Source of the DNA: UBA11663 sp049616325
GTDB lineage: Bacteria; Bacteroidota; Bacteroidia; Flavobacteriales_D; Sanyastnellaceae
Assembly: GCA_049616325.1 (NCBI GenBank)
Contig: JBMZHG010000025.1
Span: 1-30,406, forward strand
Direction of reading: 5' to 3'
Length of the DNA stretch: 30,406 nt
Shown: in pieces, positions 16,241 to 25,313 of the stretch
How positions within the stretch are numbered: the first letter of the stretch is position 1
How the letters are laid out: each line of letters begins with the position of its first letter
Program-made: the position numbers and the translations under genes
Notes under the pieces: model-generated
The model's database searches: none
Told to the model about the DNA's origin: nothing
The model's input: the letters and a program-made list of their open reading frames with translations, nothing else

Positions 16241-18464
16241 GGTGCTGGCAAGTTACGCAGGTCCAGCGACGGCCCAAGAGACAGATCCCAAATTGGAATG
16301 GCGTAAGACTCAAATTTTTGTAGCTCGGAATTCAGGGGAGGCCCCCTCGCGCATCTTACGCGACGAGTGGCAAAGTGCACTGCCTCACCGCCCGGCCACG
16401 CGAGGCGTAGTTTGGCCTTGGTGGCCAGCGGGGGATGAACGCGTTCAGGCACGCAGCAGATTGCGGTCGGACGAGCAGGCTCTCGTCAACGCGCGGTCAC
16501 TGAAAAATCGCTTGACCTCGGAGGGGTGGTTGGGGGCAGAAGTTGAGGTTTCGTGGCGCGCCGTTCGGCGTGGGGCAATTTTGGAACTGATCATGACCCC
16601 GGGAAACCGATGGCACATTGACAGCTTGACTTGGCGCACCCAAGGTTCGGGGTTGCCCGAGCACAAAATCGAAACGATTTCAGGCCTTCAAGTTGGGATG
16701 CCCTTTCGGCGTGGAAAATTGCAAGACGCGCAAGACCTCATTTCAGCTTACGCTCAATCGCTGGGATACTCGACCTTTCACAGTGGCTTGGTCACGTTTG
16801 ATGCTGACACGTTAGGTCGCAAGGATTCTCAAGGGGTGCACTTGATGGTAACCTGCCAGCCTTGGGACGCCAAAAAAGCAACTTGGATGTCGGGCATCAC
16901 AAGAGATGCCTCGGAGCTTCAGCCTCACCCAAGAGTAAAAATTGGTTCGGTCACTTGGAACGGAGCGGTGCCTCTTACGGCAGCGCGACCCGGTGAATTG
17001 AGAAGCGAGGTCTGGCAACACCTCGTCGGTGTGACGGAAGGAGAGGTGTACAACCCTCAGAGCTTGGCAGCGACGTATTCATGTCTGTCCGGACTCAACT
17101 CCGTTCATCGCGTCTCCATGACTCAATCGATGCGTTGGGATACTGCAGTGTCCGAGATCGAAGTGGGACTCCCGGGGCGTGCTGTCATGGACCTCGACTT
17201 CACGTTGGTCCCTGAGACGTCTCACGACCTTGGCCTGGAATTGGACATGGTGCGCAACGACGCTCGATACGGGCCTAAACTCGGTGCAACCCTCCTTCAC
17301 AGAAACCCACGCGGCTGGGGTGCAGAAAATGCCCTCGAAGTGGCATTTGGCTACGTTGCCGTGGCCCCGTTTTCTTCCTTCAACCGTCAAACCCTCTTCA
17401 ACAGCGGGGAATGGACCGTTCGGTGGTCAACGCGTCAATTGGGAATTGCCCCCCTTTCTCTCGAACACTTTCGTCCGTCAACTGCACCTTATACCTCGGC
17501 CGACTTCGGCTGGGACCGTGAAGTTTGGCCAGAATTCACCCGGTCACAGTTTCACATCCAGCACGACGTGGGATGGACGGAAAACCCCGAGCGCGCCTCG
17601 GTGATTCGAATCAGTCCAGCCAACATCGCCTTCGTCAACCTTAGCAACCGGGACTCTTCGTTTGTGGAGTGGCTCGACATGCAGGAAAACCCACTGATTC
17701 AGGCAAGATTCAACAACCACCTTACATTGGGATCCAAGGCGGGTTGGGAGTCCAACTGGCGGGCACTCGGTTGGGACGGACATACAAGCCTCCAAGCAAG
17801 TTGGGCAGGAGGGTTGGCCCAAACACTCGCCAAGCGCTTCGCATCCGAGTCTGCGTTTGATGCCTCTACGGGAGCGTGGCTTGTCGCTCCTGGCGTTCCC
17901 TTGGTACAACACCAGCGAATCTTGGCACGGTTGCAAGCCCGCAAGCCTTGGAGCCTTCGCCCCAACTTGAGCACGGCCTGGAACGTGTTGTTCGGATTCG
18001 CCAACGCCGGCGCCAACACACCTTCGCTTCCCCTCGAACAGGCCTTTTTCACGGGCGGAGCGAACGGCATTCGCGGTTGGCGTCTCCGGGATCTTGGCCC
18101 AGGGACAGTCAACGACTTAAACACCGACCTCGCCATCCTTGGGGTAGGGGATGTACGCTTGGACGCACAACTTGAATTGCGACTTCACTTGAATCCCACA
18201 TGGAGCGCGGCCTGGTTCTCCGATGCAGGCAACGTTTGGCTTCATGGCACGGAAGCACCTGAGGTTGCCACACTGCGCGGACAGGGAGTCAGATCGGTGG
18301 GGTGGAGCACGGGCATTGGGCTTCGTTACAACCTCGATTTTTTCTTGGTTCGGTTGGACGCCGGAATACGGCTGCACGATCCCACGCAACCAGACGAGGC
18401 AAGATGGATTTTTCAATCGGAACCACGCGGTGCCCTCCATCTTGGATTGGGACTGCCCTTTTGA
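16161..18464 (+). CDS. BamA/TamA-family outer-membrane protein (TamL-like)
   Basis: The product is about 767 aa from 16161. The start is uncertain: ATGs also lie at 16125, 16140 and 16233, and I chose one that keeps basic residues before the hydrophobic stretch ALGMAMVLASYAGPATAQ, the probable signal peptide. POTRA-like segments follow (IDSLTWRTQG ... IETISGLQVGMPF; KIGSVTWNG ... VGVTEGEVYN). The C-terminal half is a 16-strand-type barrel of the Omp85/D15 family, with the diagnostic FFTGGANGIRGWRLR ... LGPG at about 628-650. Such proteins insert or translocate proteins or lipids in the outer membrane. The Bacteroidota TamL version is normally a lipoprotein; here no lipobox Cys is visible. The 5' end overlaps the SpoU-type gene head to head. 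Confidence 0.9.
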   Translation: MIFRVFQRSDRRLSWRTSCRNALGMAMVLASYAGPATAQETDPKLEWRKTQIFVARNSGEAPSRILRDEWQSALPHRPATRGVVWPWWPAGDERVQARSRLRSDEQALVNARSLKNRLTSEGWLGAEVEVSWRAVRRGAILELIMTPGNRWHIDSLTWRTQGSGLPEHKIETISGLQVGMPFRRGKLQDAQDLISAYAQSLGYSTFHSGLVTFDADTLGRKDSQGVHLMVTCQPWDAKKATWMSGITRDASELQPHPRVKIGSVTWNGAVPLTAARPGELRSEVWQHLVGVTEGEVYNPQSLAATYSCLSGLNSVHRVSMTQSMRWDTAVSEIEVGLPGRAVMDLDFTLVPETSHDLGLELDMVRNDARYGPKLGATLLHRNPRGWGAENALEVAFGYVAVAPFSSFNRQTLFNSGEWTVRWSTRQLGIAPLSLEHFRPSTAPYTSADFGWDREVWPEFTRSQFHIQHDVGWTENPERASVIRISPANIAFVNLSNRDSSFVEWLDMQENPLIQARFNNHLTLGSKAGWESNWRALGWDGHTSLQASWAGGLAQTLAKRFASESAFDASTGAWLVAPGVPLVQHQRILARLQARKPWSLRPNLSTAWNVLFGFANAGANTPSLPLEQAFFTGGANGIRGWRLRDLGPGTVNDLNTDLAILGVGDVRLDAQLELRLHLNPTWSAAWFSDAGNVWLHGTEAPEVATLRGQGVRSVGWSTGIGLRYNLDFFLVRLDAGIRLHDPTQPDEARWIFQSEPRGALHLGLGLPF

Positions 18465-18553
18465 GAAAACTCAAATTCACACTATTCACCGTGGCTTCGT
18501 TCAAGCCGTGGAGAACTGCTTAAAATTGTCGCCTGACGCGCATTAAGCCGCAT

Positions 18554-18561
18554 TAAATTTG
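18554..18561 (+). promoter_or_regulatory. -7 promoter element 4 bases before the accD ATG
   Basis: TAAATTTG is an exact TAnnTTTG match followed by CCGC and the ATG at 18566. A second, weaker candidate TAAAATTG lies at 18521-18528 and would give a leader of about 30 bases. Confidence 0.5.
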
Positions 18562-18565
18562 CCGC

Positions 18566-19417
18566 ATGGTATGGTTCAAACGCAACGCCGAGGGCATCAC
18601 GACCTCCAGCGCCGAGAAGAAGGAAATTCCTGAAGGTGCGTGGTACAAATGTCCCAATTGCAAGACCGTGGTTTCCAATCAAGAGCACGCCAACACCTTG
18701 TGGGTATGTTCCATGTGCGATCACCACGAACGAATCGGAAGTGAGGAATACTTTGGCCTGCTGTTCGACGACGGCAAATACCGCGAAGTGGCGCCCAAAC
18801 TTCAAGCCTCAGATCCGCTTCAATTCGTCGACACCAAAGCCTATACTGACCGGCTTGAAGCTGCACAAGAGAAAACGGGGTTAACCGATGCCATTCGTGT
18901 GGCATCGGGAGACATGAACGGACAAGGTGTCGTTGTGGCGTGTATGGACTTTTCGTTCATCGGAGGCAGCATGGGGTCCGTTGTGGGCGAAAAAATCGCC
19001 CGAGGCATCGACCACGCCATCAAAAAGGGCGTGCCGTTCATATGCATCAGCAAGTCGGGTGGAGCACGGATGATGGAGGCTGGACTGAGCCTCATGCAAA
19101 TGGCCAAAACAAGTGCCAAGCTTTCACTCCTTTCCAAAGAAGGACTGCCGTTTGTCAGTTTGTTGACGGACCCAACGACAGGGGGAGTGACTGCTTCGTT
19201 TGCCATGCTTGGCGACCTCAACATCAGTGAGCCGAATGCCTTGATTGGATTTGCTGGACCTCGCGTTGTGAAAGAAACCATCGGTAAGGATTTGCCGGAT
19301 GGATTTCAACGTGCCGAATTCGTCTTGGAACATGGGTTCTTGGACGCCATCGTTTCGCGGTCTGAATTGAAAGACAAGCTGTCGTTCGCCCTAAAGATGC
19401 TCCACACACAGGAGTGA
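18566..19417 (+). CDS. accD: Acetyl-CoA carboxylase carboxyltransferase subunit beta
   Basis: The product is 283 aa, normal length. With AccA it transfers the carboxyl group from carboxybiotin-BCCP to acetyl-CoA, forming malonyl-CoA, the first committed step of fatty-acid synthesis. The N-terminal zinc ribbon has Cys29, Cys32, Cys48 and Cys51 (KCPNCK ... VCSMCD). The crotonase-fold carboxyltransferase core shows KSGGARMMEAGLSLMQM and DPTTGGVTASFAMLGD, and the oxyanion/CoA-binding glycines are intact. It stands alone, with accA not in the window. An 80-base gap with a -7-like element separates it from rpsO. Confidence 0.97.
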   Translation: MVWFKRNAEGITTSSAEKKEIPEGAWYKCPNCKTVVSNQEHANTLWVCSMCDHHERIGSEEYFGLLFDDGKYREVAPKLQASDPLQFVDTKAYTDRLEAAQEKTGLTDAIRVASGDMNGQGVVVACMDFSFIGGSMGSVVGEKIARGIDHAIKKGVPFICISKSGGARMMEAGLSLMQMAKTSAKLSLLSKEGLPFVSLLTDPTTGGVTASFAMLGDLNISEPNALIGFAGPRVVKETIGKDLPDGFQRAEFVLEHGFLDAIVSRSELKDKLSFALKMLHTQE

Positions 19418-19442
19418 GGTGCAATTAGGCGGCATTCTGTCG

Positions 19443-19450
19443 TATCTTCG
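19443..19450 (+). promoter_or_regulatory. Candidate rpsO promoter -7 element
   Basis: TATCTTCG differs from TAnnTTTG by one base and would give a leader of about 40 bases before the ATG at 19495, unlike the four-base spacing elsewhere. A longer leader fits S15 autoregulation, which is known in other bacteria but not shown here. Confidence 0.45.
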
Positions 19451-19494
19451 CACCTCAATTTTTTCGCATCACGAACATCTAAACGATTTCGCAC

Positions 19495-19764
19495 ATGTAT
19501 CTCGACGCAGAAAAGAAGAAAGAATTCTTCGCCAAGCACGGCCAAAGTGCCACCGACACGGGATCTCCCGAAGGTCAAATCGCCATGTTCTCCTTCCGCA
19601 TTGCTCACCTCACAGAGCACTTGAAGGAGAACCGCAAGGACTTCAACACACAACGTGCCCTCATCAATTTGGTGGGCAAGCGCCGCAAATTGTTGAATTA
19701 CCTCGCAAACAAAGACATCACACGGTACCGTGCGATTGTCAAAGAACTTGGCTTGCGTCGCTGA
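19495..19764 (+). CDS. rpsO: 30S ribosomal protein S15
   Basis: The product is 89 aa, exactly the usual length. S15 binds the 16S rRNA central-domain junction early in small-subunit assembly. The family core is clear: HGQSATDTGSPEGQIAMF, then the basic LINLVGKRRKLLNYL and a C-terminal VKELGLRR. It precedes pnp, an order conserved in many bacteria, with a strong hairpin in the gap. Confidence 0.98.
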   Translation: MYLDAEKKKEFFAKHGQSATDTGSPEGQIAMFSFRIAHLTEHLKENRKDFNTQRALINLVGKRRKLLNYLANKDITRYRAIVKELGLRR

Positions 19765-19784
19765 TTCCTTTTAAACATTCCCTG

Positions 19785-19810
19785 AAGGCGGTTGAAGGTC
19801 AACCGCCTTT
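19785..19810 (+). terminator. Strong rpsO-pnp intergenic hairpin (terminator or attenuator)
   Basis: AAGGCGGTTGA (19785-19795) pairs perfectly over 11 bases with TCAACCGCCTT (19799-19809) around a 3-base loop. The tail TTTGGCTTATT is only weakly U-rich, so partial termination, 3'-end protection of rpsO mRNA or processing are all possible. Confidence 0.6.
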
Positions 19811-19858
19811 GGCTTATTGGGGCTTGCCGGCCCGTACACACGTAGAAGAAGAGGCAAA

Positions 19859-22102
19859 ATGAACATTCACAACCAATCCATCGATCTCGGCAATGGGCGC
19901 GAGATTACCATCGAAACCGGCAAGCTCGCCAAGCAAGCACACGGTTCTGTTGTCGTCCGATCGGGCGACACCATGCTCCTCGCCACCATCGTCTCCAGCC
20001 ACGAGCCGATGGACGTGGACTTCCTTCCCCTCACGGTAGATTACCGTGAGAAATACGCAGCTGCGGGTCGTTTCCCAGGCGGGTTCTTCAAGCGCGAAGC
20101 GCGGCCTTCGGACACCGAAGTACTCGTCATGCGACTCGTCGACCGCGCCCTTCGTCCCATGTTCCCCGGCGATTACCACGCCGGAACCCAGGTGATGATT
20201 CAATTGATGAGTTCAGATGCGGAGATCTTGCCAGACAGTTTGGCTGGCCTCGCCGCCAGCGCGGCCATCGCAGTGTCTGACGTGCCGTTTGACGGTCCCA
20301 TTTCTGAGGTGCGCGTTGCGCGAGTGGACGGCGAATTCATCGTCAACCCACTCCGGAGCGAACTCGAAGTTGCGGACATGGACATCATGGTCGCGGGGAC
20401 GTTGGACAGCATTGTCATGGTTGAAGGGGAGATGATGGAAGTGAGCGAAGGTGAGATGGTGGACGCCATTGAGAAAGCTCACGCAGCCATCAAGGCTCAG
20501 TGCGAAGCGCAAAACGAACTTGCCAAGAAAGTGGGCACGTATGGCAACAAGCGCGAGTACAGCCACGAAACACACGACGAAGCGCTCCGGACCCGCATCC
20601 AAGAAGAGATGTACCCCAAGTTCTACGAAGCTGGCAAATCGGGTGCAACCAAGGAAGAACGCAAGTCCCGTTTCTCCGAATTGAAGGAGGCCTTCATGGC
20701 CACGATGAGCGACGACGAGAAGTCCGAGAAAGGAAGCCTGGCAAGCGACTACATCAAGTCAGCGCAGAAAAAGGCCGTTCGTGATCTGATTTTGAACGAA
20801 GGACTTCGGTTAGATGGGCGCAAAACCACTGAAATACGTCCAATTTGGACGGAAGTGGATTACTTGCCCGGTTGCCACGGATCTTCCATTTTCACAAGGG
20901 GAGAAACGCAGAGCCTAACCACGTTGACTTTGGGCACCAAGCTCGATGAACAACTGATTGACGGCGCCTTGGTTCGCAAGACCGAAAAATTCCTTCTTCA
21001 CTACAACTTCCCACCTTTCAGCACCGGTGAAGAGCGTCCCTTGCGCGGCACAAGCCGCCGCGAAGTTGGGCACGGGAACTTGGCCTTGCGCGCATTGAAG
21101 CCCGTGTTGCCTCCTGTGGAGCAATGTCCGTACACGATTCGTTTGGTGAGTGAAATCCTCGAATCCAACGGATCATCTTCGATGGCAACCGTTTGCGCAG
21201 GCACCTTGGCTTTGATGGACGGCGGTGTCCAAATCAAAGCTCCTGTTTCCGGAATCGCAATGGGTTTGATTACCGACCAAGAGAGCGGCAAATACGCCAT
21301 CTTGTCGGACATCCTCGGTGACGAGGATCACCTCGGCGACATGGACTTCAAGGTCACCGGCACGGCAGAGGGCATCACCGCCTGCCAGATGGACATCAAG
21401 ATTAAGGGTCTAAGCTTTGACCAATTGCGCGAAGCATTGGAACAAGCACGCGAAGGGCGTCACCACATTCGCAAAGCAATGCTCACCGAGATTGCAGAAC
21501 CACGTGACGACTACAAGGATCACGCACCGCGAATCGTCGGTTTGGAGGTTCCCGGGGACAGCATTGGCGCCATCATTGGACCTGGCGGAAAAATCATCCA
21601 AGAAATCCAAGCGGACACCAACACCACAATCAGCATCGAAGACGTGGATGGAAAGGGAATGGTTGAAATTGCCGCTTCTGACAAGGCAGCGATTGAGGCC
21701 GCTCTCACACGCATCAAGCAGATTGCCTTCCCACCAACAGTCGAAATTGGCGAAGAATACGAGGGCAAAGTCAAAACCATCATGCCGTATGGCGCTTTCG
21801 TAGAGGTGCTTCCTGGCATTGACGGGCTCTTGCACGTCAGTGAACTTGATTGGAAGCGCGTGGAAAACGTAGAAGACGTGTTGAAAGAAGGTGAACTCGT
21901 GAAGTTCAAGGTCGTTGGACGTGATCCCAAAACGGGCAAGATCAAGCTGAGCCGTAAGGTTTTGCTTCCAAAGCCTGAAGGATACGTCGAGCGTCCGCCA
22001 CGTGGTGATCGCGGTGACCGTCCTCGCCGCGACCGTGGAGACCGCAACGATCGCCCACGTCGTGACCGTGGTCCTCGCCCAGATTCAAGCAACGAATCGT
22101 GA
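19859..22102 (+). CDS. pnp: Polynucleotide phosphorylase
   Basis: The product is 747 aa from the ATG at 19859; the 14 upstream in-frame codons cover the hairpin region and do not resemble the family. It degrades RNA 3'-to-5' using phosphate and works in mRNA turnover. Two RNase PH domains (about 1-210 and 310-545) are joined by a helical linker. The second carries the active-site segment DILGDEDHLGDMDFKVTG. A KH domain (about 560-620, IGAIIGPGGKIIQEI) and an S1 domain (about 627-699, GAFVEVLPGIDGLLHVSEL) follow. The last 45 residues are an Arg/Asp/Gly tail (repeats of RGDR, RRDRGDR), an add-on that may bind RNA or partners. It lies downstream of rpsO and 74 bases before the sigma gene. Confidence 0.97.
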   Translation: MNIHNQSIDLGNGREITIETGKLAKQAHGSVVVRSGDTMLLATIVSSHEPMDVDFLPLTVDYREKYAAAGRFPGGFFKREARPSDTEVLVMRLVDRALRPMFPGDYHAGTQVMIQLMSSDAEILPDSLAGLAASAAIAVSDVPFDGPISEVRVARVDGEFIVNPLRSELEVADMDIMVAGTLDSIVMVEGEMMEVSEGEMVDAIEKAHAAIKAQCEAQNELAKKVGTYGNKREYSHETHDEALRTRIQEEMYPKFYEAGKSGATKEERKSRFSELKEAFMATMSDDEKSEKGSLASDYIKSAQKKAVRDLILNEGLRLDGRKTTEIRPIWTEVDYLPGCHGSSIFTRGETQSLTTLTLGTKLDEQLIDGALVRKTEKFLLHYNFPPFSTGEERPLRGTSRREVGHGNLALRALKPVLPPVEQCPYTIRLVSEILESNGSSSMATVCAGTLALMDGGVQIKAPVSGIAMGLITDQESGKYAILSDILGDEDHLGDMDFKVTGTAEGITACQMDIKIKGLSFDQLREALEQAREGRHHIRKAMLTEIAEPRDDYKDHAPRIVGLEVPGDSIGAIIGPGGKIIQEIQADTNTTISIEDVDGKGMVEIAASDKAAIEAALTRIKQIAFPPTVEIGEEYEGKVKTIMPYGAFVEVLPGIDGLLHVSELDWKRVENVEDVLKEGELVKFKVVGRDPKTGKIKLSRKVLLPKPEGYVERPPRGDRGDRPRRDRGDRNDRPRRDRGPRPDSSNES

Positions 22103-22176
22103 AACCACGTCAATGAGGCAAACAATTTGACGATTCCTGTCGTTGAATTCCTGTTGAACACTTTTGAATTGCATCC

Positions 22177-23046
22177 ATGAGGCAGCTAAAAATCACCAAG
22201 CAGGTCACCAACCGTGAAACTGCATCGCTGGACAAATACCTCCAGGAAATCGGACGTGTTGACTTGATCACAGCCGAGGAGGAGGTTGAACTTGCCCGAA
22301 AAATCAAAGCAGGAGACCAAGCGGCGTTGGAGAAACTGACCAAAGCCAATTTGCGTTTTGTGGTTTCAGTCTCGAAGCAATATCAAAACCAAGGGCTCTC
22401 GCTCCCAGATTTGATCAACGAAGGCAACCTTGGTCTGATTAAGGCCGCGCAACGATTCGATGAAACACGAGGTTTCAAGTTCATTTCGTATGCCGTCTGG
22501 TGGATTCGCCAATCCATCTTGCAAGCGCTGGCAGAACAAAGCCGAATCGTTCGTTTGCCGCTGAACAAAATTGGCTCGATCAACAAGATCAACAAGGCCT
22601 TTGCTCGTCTTGAGCAGGAATTCGAGCGTCCCCCAACGGCAGCTGAACTTGCCGAAACCTTGGACATGACCTTGGACGAGGTCAAGCAGAGCATGAAGAA
22701 TGCTGGCCGACACGTGTCCATGGACGCTCCATTGAAAGACGGCGACGAATCGTCGAGCAACATGTACGACGTCCTCCAAACAGGCGACACACCCAGTCCG
22801 GATACGGACTTGATGACGGAGTCGTTGCGCAAGGAGATCGAACGCTCATTGCGCACGTTGACGCCGCGAGAAGCCGATGTGGTCCGGTTGTACTTTGGAC
22901 TCAATGGCGAACATCCCATGACGTTGGAAGAAATCGGCGAGCGGTTTGATCTGACACGTGAACGCGTACGCCAAATCAAGGAGAAGGCCATCCGTCGTTT
23001 GAAGCACACAAGCCGAAGCCGTATTTTGAAAGGATACCTCGGTTAA
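22177..23046 (+). CDS. rpoD: Primary RNA polymerase sigma factor (RpoD/SigA family)
   Basis: The product is 289 aa, the short form typical of Bacteroidota, without region 1.1. It directs RNA polymerase to housekeeping promoters. Visible parts: region 1.2 (SLDKYLQEIGRVDLIT), region 2 (ANLRFVVSVSKQY, SLPDLINEGNLGLIKAAQRFD, and the -10-reading helix FKFISYAVWWIRQSI), region 3 (ARLEQEFERPPTAAEL), and region 4.2 helix-turn-helix (TLEEIGERFDLTRERVRQIKEKAIRRL). In this phylum the primary sigma reads TAnnTTTG -7 and TTTG -33 elements, like those found in this window. It is probably cotranscribed with pnp or has a weak promoter of its own (CACTTTTG at 22159-22166). Its stop overlaps the convergent glycosylase stop by 4 bases. 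Confidence 0.96.
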   Translation: MRQLKITKQVTNRETASLDKYLQEIGRVDLITAEEEVELARKIKAGDQAALEKLTKANLRFVVSVSKQYQNQGLSLPDLINEGNLGLIKAAQRFDETRGFKFISYAVWWIRQSILQALAEQSRIVRLPLNKIGSINKINKAFARLEQEFERPPTAAELAETLDMTLDEVKQSMKNAGRHVSMDAPLKDGDESSSNMYDVLQTGDTPSPDTDLMTESLRKEIERSLRTLTPREADVVRLYFGLNGEHPMTLEEIGERFDLTRERVRQIKEKAIRRLKHTSRSRILKGYLG

Positions 23047-23672
23047 GAAACGGCAGTCCCTGCGAGAGCAACCTTGAGGCTCTCCCACAAGTGGAGGCAC
23101 GCCAACGTTCTGTAAGGAGACCACACCAAAGCCCGTCGATCGTAGATCGCGGGCTTTTGGTTTGGCGCAAGTCCCAAGTTTCGTTCCATGGCTGTCCTTA
23201 GCCCGAGATCTCCTGGAGCAAACACGTCAGGAAGCCCCAGAACAAACATGGCAAACATGTCTGCACTCCAGGGCCCTATTCCACGTACAGCTAAAAGTTC
23301 CGGACGGATTTCAGCCCAAGGTTTCTCGCACGCCCTCAAAAGCCTGTTCGCTTCAGGACCGGCATAATCGGCCAAAGCAAGGACCGACAAAACTTTGGCT
23401 TGACTGAGCCCCGCTGCGCGCAACCCAAGATGGCCGCAACGCTGCACGGTTTCTGGTGAAACAATTCCCCCGCAGGCCTCTGTCACTCGGGCAAAGACGG
23501 TTGATGCGGCCTTCACGCTCAGCTGTTGACCTGCAACAATGCGTACAAGCCCTTCAAATGGCGGACGTGGCGCAGGCAAGGCCAGGGTTGGATTCGGCTT
23601 CACCAAACGATACATATCGGGGTCCGATTCGGCAAGGTGTGCACGAAACTCCCGGTCAAGACGTTTCATCAT
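23043..23672 (-). CDS. DNA-3-methyladenine glycosylase II-like (AlkA family, HhH-GPD)
   Basis: The product is 209 aa. It removes alkylated bases as the first step of base-excision repair. The fold shows IVAGQQLSVKAASTVFARV, the helix-hairpin-helix LLAVRGIGPWSADMFAMF (127-144), and the catalytic Asp155 in FAPGDLGLRTAM. It is shorter than E. coli AlkA because the N-terminal beta domain is absent, as in many single-domain relatives (MAG/Mag1 type). The start is the first of two consecutive ATGs. It is divergent from the lipoprotein gene with 26 bases between. GAACTTGC sits four bases before the start, a weak -7 match. Confidence 0.92.
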   Translation of the reverse strand: MMKRLDREFRAHLAESDPDMYRLVKPNPTLALPAPRPPFEGLVRIVAGQQLSVKAASTVFARVTEACGGIVSPETVQRCGHLGLRAAGLSQAKVLSVLALADYAGPEANRLLRACEKPWAEIRPELLAVRGIGPWSADMFAMFVLGLPDVFAPGDLGLRTAMERNLGLAPNQKPAIYDRRALVWSPYRTLACLHLWESLKVALAGTAVS

Positions 23673-23698
23673 GGCTGCAAGTTCAACATCTTTGTGTC

Positions 23699-25261
23699 AT
23701 GATTCATGTCTTCTCTCGCATCAAGGGCGGCCCAACTGCCTTCGTTTTGGTCTTGGCCGTGACTTGTTTCGCAGGAATGCTTTCAGGGTGCCAGAGGGAG
23801 GTTTGGGATTCGAATCCTGAACACGCGTTGCGCTTTTCAACCGACACGTTGTTCTTTGACACGGTGTTTACAACGGTCGGAAGCGTGACACTTCCCCTAA
23901 AAATCTACAACGACCACGAGGGAACGTTGCTCTTGGATGAGATTGAGCTCGAATCCGGGCTGGCCAGCCAGTTTCGGCTCAACGTGAACGGCGCACCTGC
24001 AACCAACCTATCCCAGCCTGTCCGTGACGTCGCTCTGGCGGCTGGAGACAGCATGTACTTGTTTGTGGAAGTCACCGTGGATCCCAGCGCGCAAGCTGGG
24101 GATGTTCCGTTCTGGGTGATCGAGAACTTGCGCTTCCTGACCAACGGGAACGAGCAACTTGTGAAGTTGATGGCACGAGGGCAAAACGCCGTTTTTCATG
24201 GCGGCCCCGACGCATATACGACGCTCGCATGCAACGAAGTCTGGACTTCTGACTTGCCTCACGTCATTTATGGAAGAATTTTGGTTGAGTCTGGATGCAC
24301 ACTCACGTTGATGCCTGGAACAAGGGTGCACGGCCACGACGGTGCGGGCATTTGGGTTCGAGGTGGCACCCTCCTGGCAGAGGGCGAATTGGACAACCCT
24401 GTGATTTTTCGAGGAGATCGACTCGACGACGATTACCAAGATGCGACGGGACAGTGGGGCCTTTCGTTTGAGTTGACAGACACCCTGTCAGGCAGCCTTG
24501 TCAATTACTCCGCCTTTCGAGGAGGGATCTGGTTGGACAGGGCCGTCAACTGCGAAATGGATTTTGTGGAGCTCTCGCAAGCCACCGTCGGTTTGTGGGT
24601 GGACAGTGTTGGGGAAGGGGCTGACTACGCACTCCGGTTGCGCAATTCCATTGTCACCCAATCGGAATCGATTGGAATTCTATCGCAGGCAGGACACATC
24701 TTGGGATACAACAACCTCATTTCCAATTGCGGGCAAGCTTGCGGGTACTTCGCTTTGGGGGGCAACATTCAGCTGCACCTGACCACTTTTGCCAATTACA
24801 GCACCAATGGGAGTGGGCTGCGGCAGTTTCCAACACTCTATTTAAACGATTGGTACGAAGCCGTCGACGGGTCGCTGCAGCTCAGGCCGTTTGACGCGAA
24901 CACCGAATTCCGCAATTGCATCGCTTACGGCAACAATGCAGGGCTGAACGACTTTAGCGAGGTCATCGTCGATTTGTGGGATACGGAAACGTACGACACA
25001 CCTTTGATCACCGCGTCAGCAATTCACTTCCAGGCTGAGGACGTGCCTGCGAACATGTTTGACAGCAACACTGCTGTCAACCAGTCTCCGCCGTTCAAAA
25101 ATGCTCCGCAGGCGGACTTTGCGCTGAATGGAAATGCCAGCATCTGGAACGGCGTGTCTTCGATTCCTCCCTTTACTGCGTTCGAAGTCAGCAAAGATCT
25201 TGCAGGTGAGTCGCGCAATTCGACGGCACCGACGAAGGGATGCTACGAGCGCGTTCCTTGA
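23699..25261 (+). CDS. Lipoprotein with right-handed beta-helix domain
   Basis: The product is 520 aa from the ATG at 23699; the upstream open frame is antisense to the glycosylase. A lipoprotein signal peptide ends MLSGC with the lipid-attachment Cys31. The N-terminal domain (RFSTDTLFFDTVFTTVG ... LPLKIYN) is a recurring Bacteroidota module that looks like an Ig-like domain. It is followed by a parallel beta-helix region of polymorphic-membrane/right-handed type (RILVESGCTLTLMPGTRV, GTLLAEGELDNPVIFRGDR, LRNSIVTQSESIGIL). No polysaccharide-lyase catalytic residues are evident. It is probably anchored at the outer membrane, with unknown ligand. CATCTTTG lies four bases before the ATG. The ABC transporter gene follows 52 bases later. 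Confidence 0.88.
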   Translation: MIHVFSRIKGGPTAFVLVLAVTCFAGMLSGCQREVWDSNPEHALRFSTDTLFFDTVFTTVGSVTLPLKIYNDHEGTLLLDEIELESGLASQFRLNVNGAPATNLSQPVRDVALAAGDSMYLFVEVTVDPSAQAGDVPFWVIENLRFLTNGNEQLVKLMARGQNAVFHGGPDAYTTLACNEVWTSDLPHVIYGRILVESGCTLTLMPGTRVHGHDGAGIWVRGGTLLAEGELDNPVIFRGDRLDDDYQDATGQWGLSFELTDTLSGSLVNYSAFRGGIWLDRAVNCEMDFVELSQATVGLWVDSVGEGADYALRLRNSIVTQSESIGILSQAGHILGYNNLISNCGQACGYFALGGNIQLHLTTFANYSTNGSGLRQFPTLYLNDWYEAVDGSLQLRPFDANTEFRNCIAYGNNAGLNDFSEVIVDLWDTETYDTPLITASAIHFQAEDVPANMFDSNTAVNQSPPFKNAPQADFALNGNASIWNGVSSIPPFTAFEVSKDLAGESRNSTAPTKGCYERVP

Positions 25262-25313
25262 GTTGGCAACTTTTTCAGAGGAAATCTCGTAGGCAAGCCT
25301 GCACGCATTTGCC

